Shown here: in pieces, positions 62,133 to 64,000 of the stretch
Layout of the letters: each line of letters begins with the position of its first letter
Numbering within the stretch: the first letter of the stretch is position 1
Assembly: GCF_004683965.1 (NCBI RefSeq)
Contig: NZ_CP038436.1
Location: forward strand, 248,001 to 312,000
Origin: Nocardioides seonyuensis
GTDB lineage: Bacteria > Actinomycetota > Actinomycetes > Propionibacteriales > Nocardioidaceae
Length of the DNA stretch: 64,000 nucleotides
Direction of reading: 5' to 3'
Position numbers and translations under genes: made by a program
Notes under the pieces: generated by a model
Told to the model about the DNA's origin: nothing
The model's input: only the letters and a program-made list of their open reading frames with translations
Databases searched by the model: none

Positions 62133-63629
62133 TCAGGTGAGCTTCTCGAGGATCAGCTCCCGCACCCGGCCCGCGTCCGCCTGGCCTCGCATCTCCTTCA
62201 TGACCGCGCCGATCAGCGCGCCGGCCGCCGCGACCTTCCCGTCGCGGATCTTGTCGGCCACATCGGGGTTGGCGGCGATCGCGTTGTCGACGGCCGACGA
62301 CAGCGCTCCGTCGTCGCTGACGACGGCGAGCCCACGCGCGGCCACGACCTCGTCCGGGGTGCCCTCGCCGGCGAGGACGCCCTCGAAGACCTGACGGGCG
62401 AGCTTGTCGTTGACGGTCTTATCGTCGACCAGCGCCTGGATCCGAGCCACCTGCTCGGGACCGATCGGGAGGTCGGTGAGCTCGACGCCCTCCTCGTTGG
62501 CGCGCCGGGCCAGCTCGCCGAGCCACCACTTGCGGGCGGCCTGGGGGGCGGTGCCCAGGGCGACGGTCTCCTCGACCAGCCCGAAGGCACCGGCACCGAC
62601 GGTGTCACGCATCTCGAGGTCGGTGAAGCCCCACTCGGCCTGGAGCCGCGCGCGCTTGGCCGTGGGGTTCTCCGGCAGCGTGCCGCGAAGCTCGTCGACC
62701 CACTCCCGGCTCGGCGCGACGGGCACGAGGTCCGGCTCGGGGAAGTAGCGGTAGTCCTCGGCGTCGGACTTCTCCCGGCCGCTCGTCGTCATCCCGGTGT
62801 CCTCGTGCCAGTGACGCGTCTCCTGGGTGATGGAGCCGCCGGCCGACAGGATGGCGGCGTGGCGCTGCACCTCGTAGCGCACCGCACGCTCGACCGAGCG
62901 GAACGAGTTGACGTTCTTGGTCTCGGTGCGGGTGCCGAGGGTGCCGGAGCCGGCCGGCGCCAACGAGAGGTTGACGTCGGCGCGCAGGTTGCCCTGGTCC
63001 ATGCGTGCCTCGGAGACGCCGAGGGCGACGATCAGCTCGCGCAGCTGCTGGACGTAGGCCCTCGCCAGCTCGGGCGCCCGCTCCCCCACTCCGGTCACAG
63101 GTCGGGTGACGATCTCGATGAGGGGGATGCCGGCACGGTTGTAGTCGACCAGCGAGTGCGAGGCGCCGTGGATGCGACCCGTCGCGCCACCGACGTGCAG
63201 TGACTTGCCGGTGTCCTCCTCCATGTGCGCCCGCTCGATCTCCACCCGCACCGTGGTGCCGTCGGCGAGGTCGACGTCCATGTAGCCGTCGAAGGCGATC
63301 GGCTCGTCGTACTGGCTGGTCTGGAAGTTCTTCGGCATGTCCGGGTAGAAGTAGTTCTTCCGGGCGAAGCGGCACCACTCGGCGATGTCGCAGTTGAGTG
63401 CGAGACCGATCCGGATCGCCGACTCGACGGCCTTGCCGTTGACCACCGGCATCGCCCCGGGCAGGCCCAGGCACGTCGGGCAGACCTGGGTGTTGGGCTC
63501 GCCGCCGAAGGTCGCGGGGCAGCCGCAGAACATCTTGGTCGCGGTGTTGAGCTCGACGTGGACCTCCAGGCCCAGCGCCGGGTCGTAGGACGCCAGCGCG
63601 TCCTCGTAGCTCAGCAGGGTCTCGGTCAT
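62133..63629 (-). CDS. gatB: Aspartyl/glutamyl-tRNA amidotransferase subunit B
   Basis: 498 residues. [19 protein letters not shown], the zinc Cys set [41 protein letters not shown] and LEVDYNRAG-like [20 protein letters not shown] identify GatB, with the tail YqeY-like helical domain at the C-terminus ending LILEKLT. It phosphorylates and amidates Glu-tRNA(Gln) or Asp-tRNA(Asn) with GatA and GatC. It overlaps gatA by 4 bp. Confidence 0.97.
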   Translation of the reverse strand: MTETLLSYEDALASYDPALGLEVHVELNTATKMFCGCPATFGGEPNTQVCPTCLGLPGAMPVVNGKAVESAIRIGLALNCDIAEWCRFARKNYFYPDMPKNFQTSQYDEPIAFDGYMDVDLADGTTVRVEIERAHMEEDTGKSLHVGGATGRIHGASHSLVDYNRAGIPLIEIVTRPVTGVGERAPELARAYVQQLRELIVALGVSEARMDQGNLRADVNLSLAPAGSGTLGTRTETKNVNSFRSVERAVRYEVQRHAAILSAGGSITQETRHWHEDTGMTTSGREKSDAEDYRYFPEPDLVPVAPSREWVDELRGTLPENPTAKRARLQAEWGFTDLEMRDTVGAGAFGLVEETVALGTAPQAARKWWLGELARRANEEGVELTDLPIGPEQVARIQALVDDKTVNDKLARQVFEGVLAGEGTPDEVVAARGLAVVSDDGALSSAVDNAIAANPDVADKIRDGKVAAAGALIGAVMKEMRGQADAGRVRELILEKLT

Positions 63630-64000
63630 GCCACTCCTCCGGTGGTCAGCTGGGGGGCCCTGGCCAGCAGCGGGCCTCCCCACTCCTGCTGGTGCAGCGC
63701 CTCGAGCGCCGCACCTACGCGGTAGACCCGGTCGTCCGCGAGCGCCGGCGCGAGCACCTGGAACCCGCTCGGCAGGTCGTCCTCCTCGGCGAGGCCGTTG
63801 GGCACCGAGATTCCCGGCACCCCGGCCAGGTTGGCCGGGATGGTGGCGAGGTCGTTGAGGTACATCGCGAGCGGGTCGTCGAGCTTCTCGCCGAGCCTGA
63901 ACGCCGTCGTCGGGGCGGTGGGCGAGACGAGCACGTCGACCTGGTCGAACGCCGCGGCGAAGTCGCGGCTGATGAGGGTGCGGACCTTCTGGGCCTGGCC
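63626..64000 (-). CDS. gatA: Aspartyl/glutamyl-tRNA amidotransferase subunit A, C-terminal part (cut by window edge)
   Basis: 124 codons to the stop; the frame is open to the window edge. [86 protein letters not shown] is the GatA C-terminus. The catalytic Ser-cisSer-Lys part is outside. ATGA overlap with gatB confirms the gatCAB operon order. Confidence 0.96.
   Translation of the reverse strand, partial: GQAQKVRTLISRDFAAAFDQVDVLVSPTAPTTAFRLGEKLDDPLAMYLNDLATIPANLAGVPGISVPNGLAEEDDLPSGFQVLAPALADDRVYRVGAALEALHQQEWGGPLLARAPQLTTGGVA

Overview
The window is about 70% GC, densely packed, with many GTG starts and 4-bp ATGA/GTGA stop-start overlaps. It carries 13E12-type DUF222/HNH genes, and its branched-chain amino acid genes are laid out in the order typical of Actinobacteria. 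The best fit is a Nocardioidaceae-like (Nocardioides-type) chromosome. This is inferred from gene content and order; no rRNA or tRNA gene lies in the window to confirm it.

Housekeeping backbone, all on the minus strand from high to low coordinates: gatA (partial) and gatB at 62133-64000; ilvD at 46566-48251; ilvB-ilvN-ilvC at 32868-36223; serA at 26913-28514; a 45-residue ORF, leuB and ilvE at 19288-21594; cimA at 10657-12249; and the start of a fumarylacetoacetate-hydrolase-family gene at 1-240. The enzymes cover the citramalate entry to isoleucine (CimA, LeuB), the common branched-chain steps (IlvBN, IlvC, IlvD, IlvE) and serine entry (SerA). Three of these transcripts begin with a 13-14 codon leader peptide rich in Ile/Leu/Val codons, which points to attenuation.

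Accessory blocks sit between the backbone genes. 1176-5378: DUF305 protein, a DUF222 gene preceded by a LexA box, phosphotransferase, DUF402 and sulfotransferase. 5395-7981: a TetR regulator (BioQ-like) facing bioY-bioM-bioN across a double operator. 7997-10647: amidase, FMN reductase and divergent TetR. 12431-16888: a one-strand operon of response regulator, HEAT protein, processive glycosyltransferase and CHASE3-type sensor kinase. 16943-19252: hydrolase and Ser/Thr kinase. 22010-26908: methyltransferase, a TasA-like protein with a SipW-type signal peptidase fused to a LamG domain, and a YczE/MocR pair. 28593-32771: DsbA-like protein, NCS1 permease and an ABC exporter. 36564-49415: mixed metabolism, including a DUF222/HNH gene bracketed by inverted repeats, and a kynureninase/S66 peptidase pair. 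49430-54007: PadR-controlled ABC exporter, EamA permease and a sugar-dehydrogenase-like lipoprotein.

The most interesting block is 53994-62002. A clear cobalamin riboswitch (about 60313-60437, minus strand) precedes five genes that overlap one another by 4 bp: a secreted alpha/alpha-repeat protein, a membrane-tethered protein with a DUF4430 (transcobalamin-like C-terminal) domain, an ECF T subunit, a double-ATPase ECF A subunit and an ECF S subunit. A second secreted alpha/alpha-repeat paralogue lies just upstream. Together they look like a bacterial, two-piece counterpart of intrinsic factor/transcobalamin coupled to an ECF vitamin B12 importer. The cobalamin link rests on the riboswitch; the binding roles of the secreted proteins are inferred.
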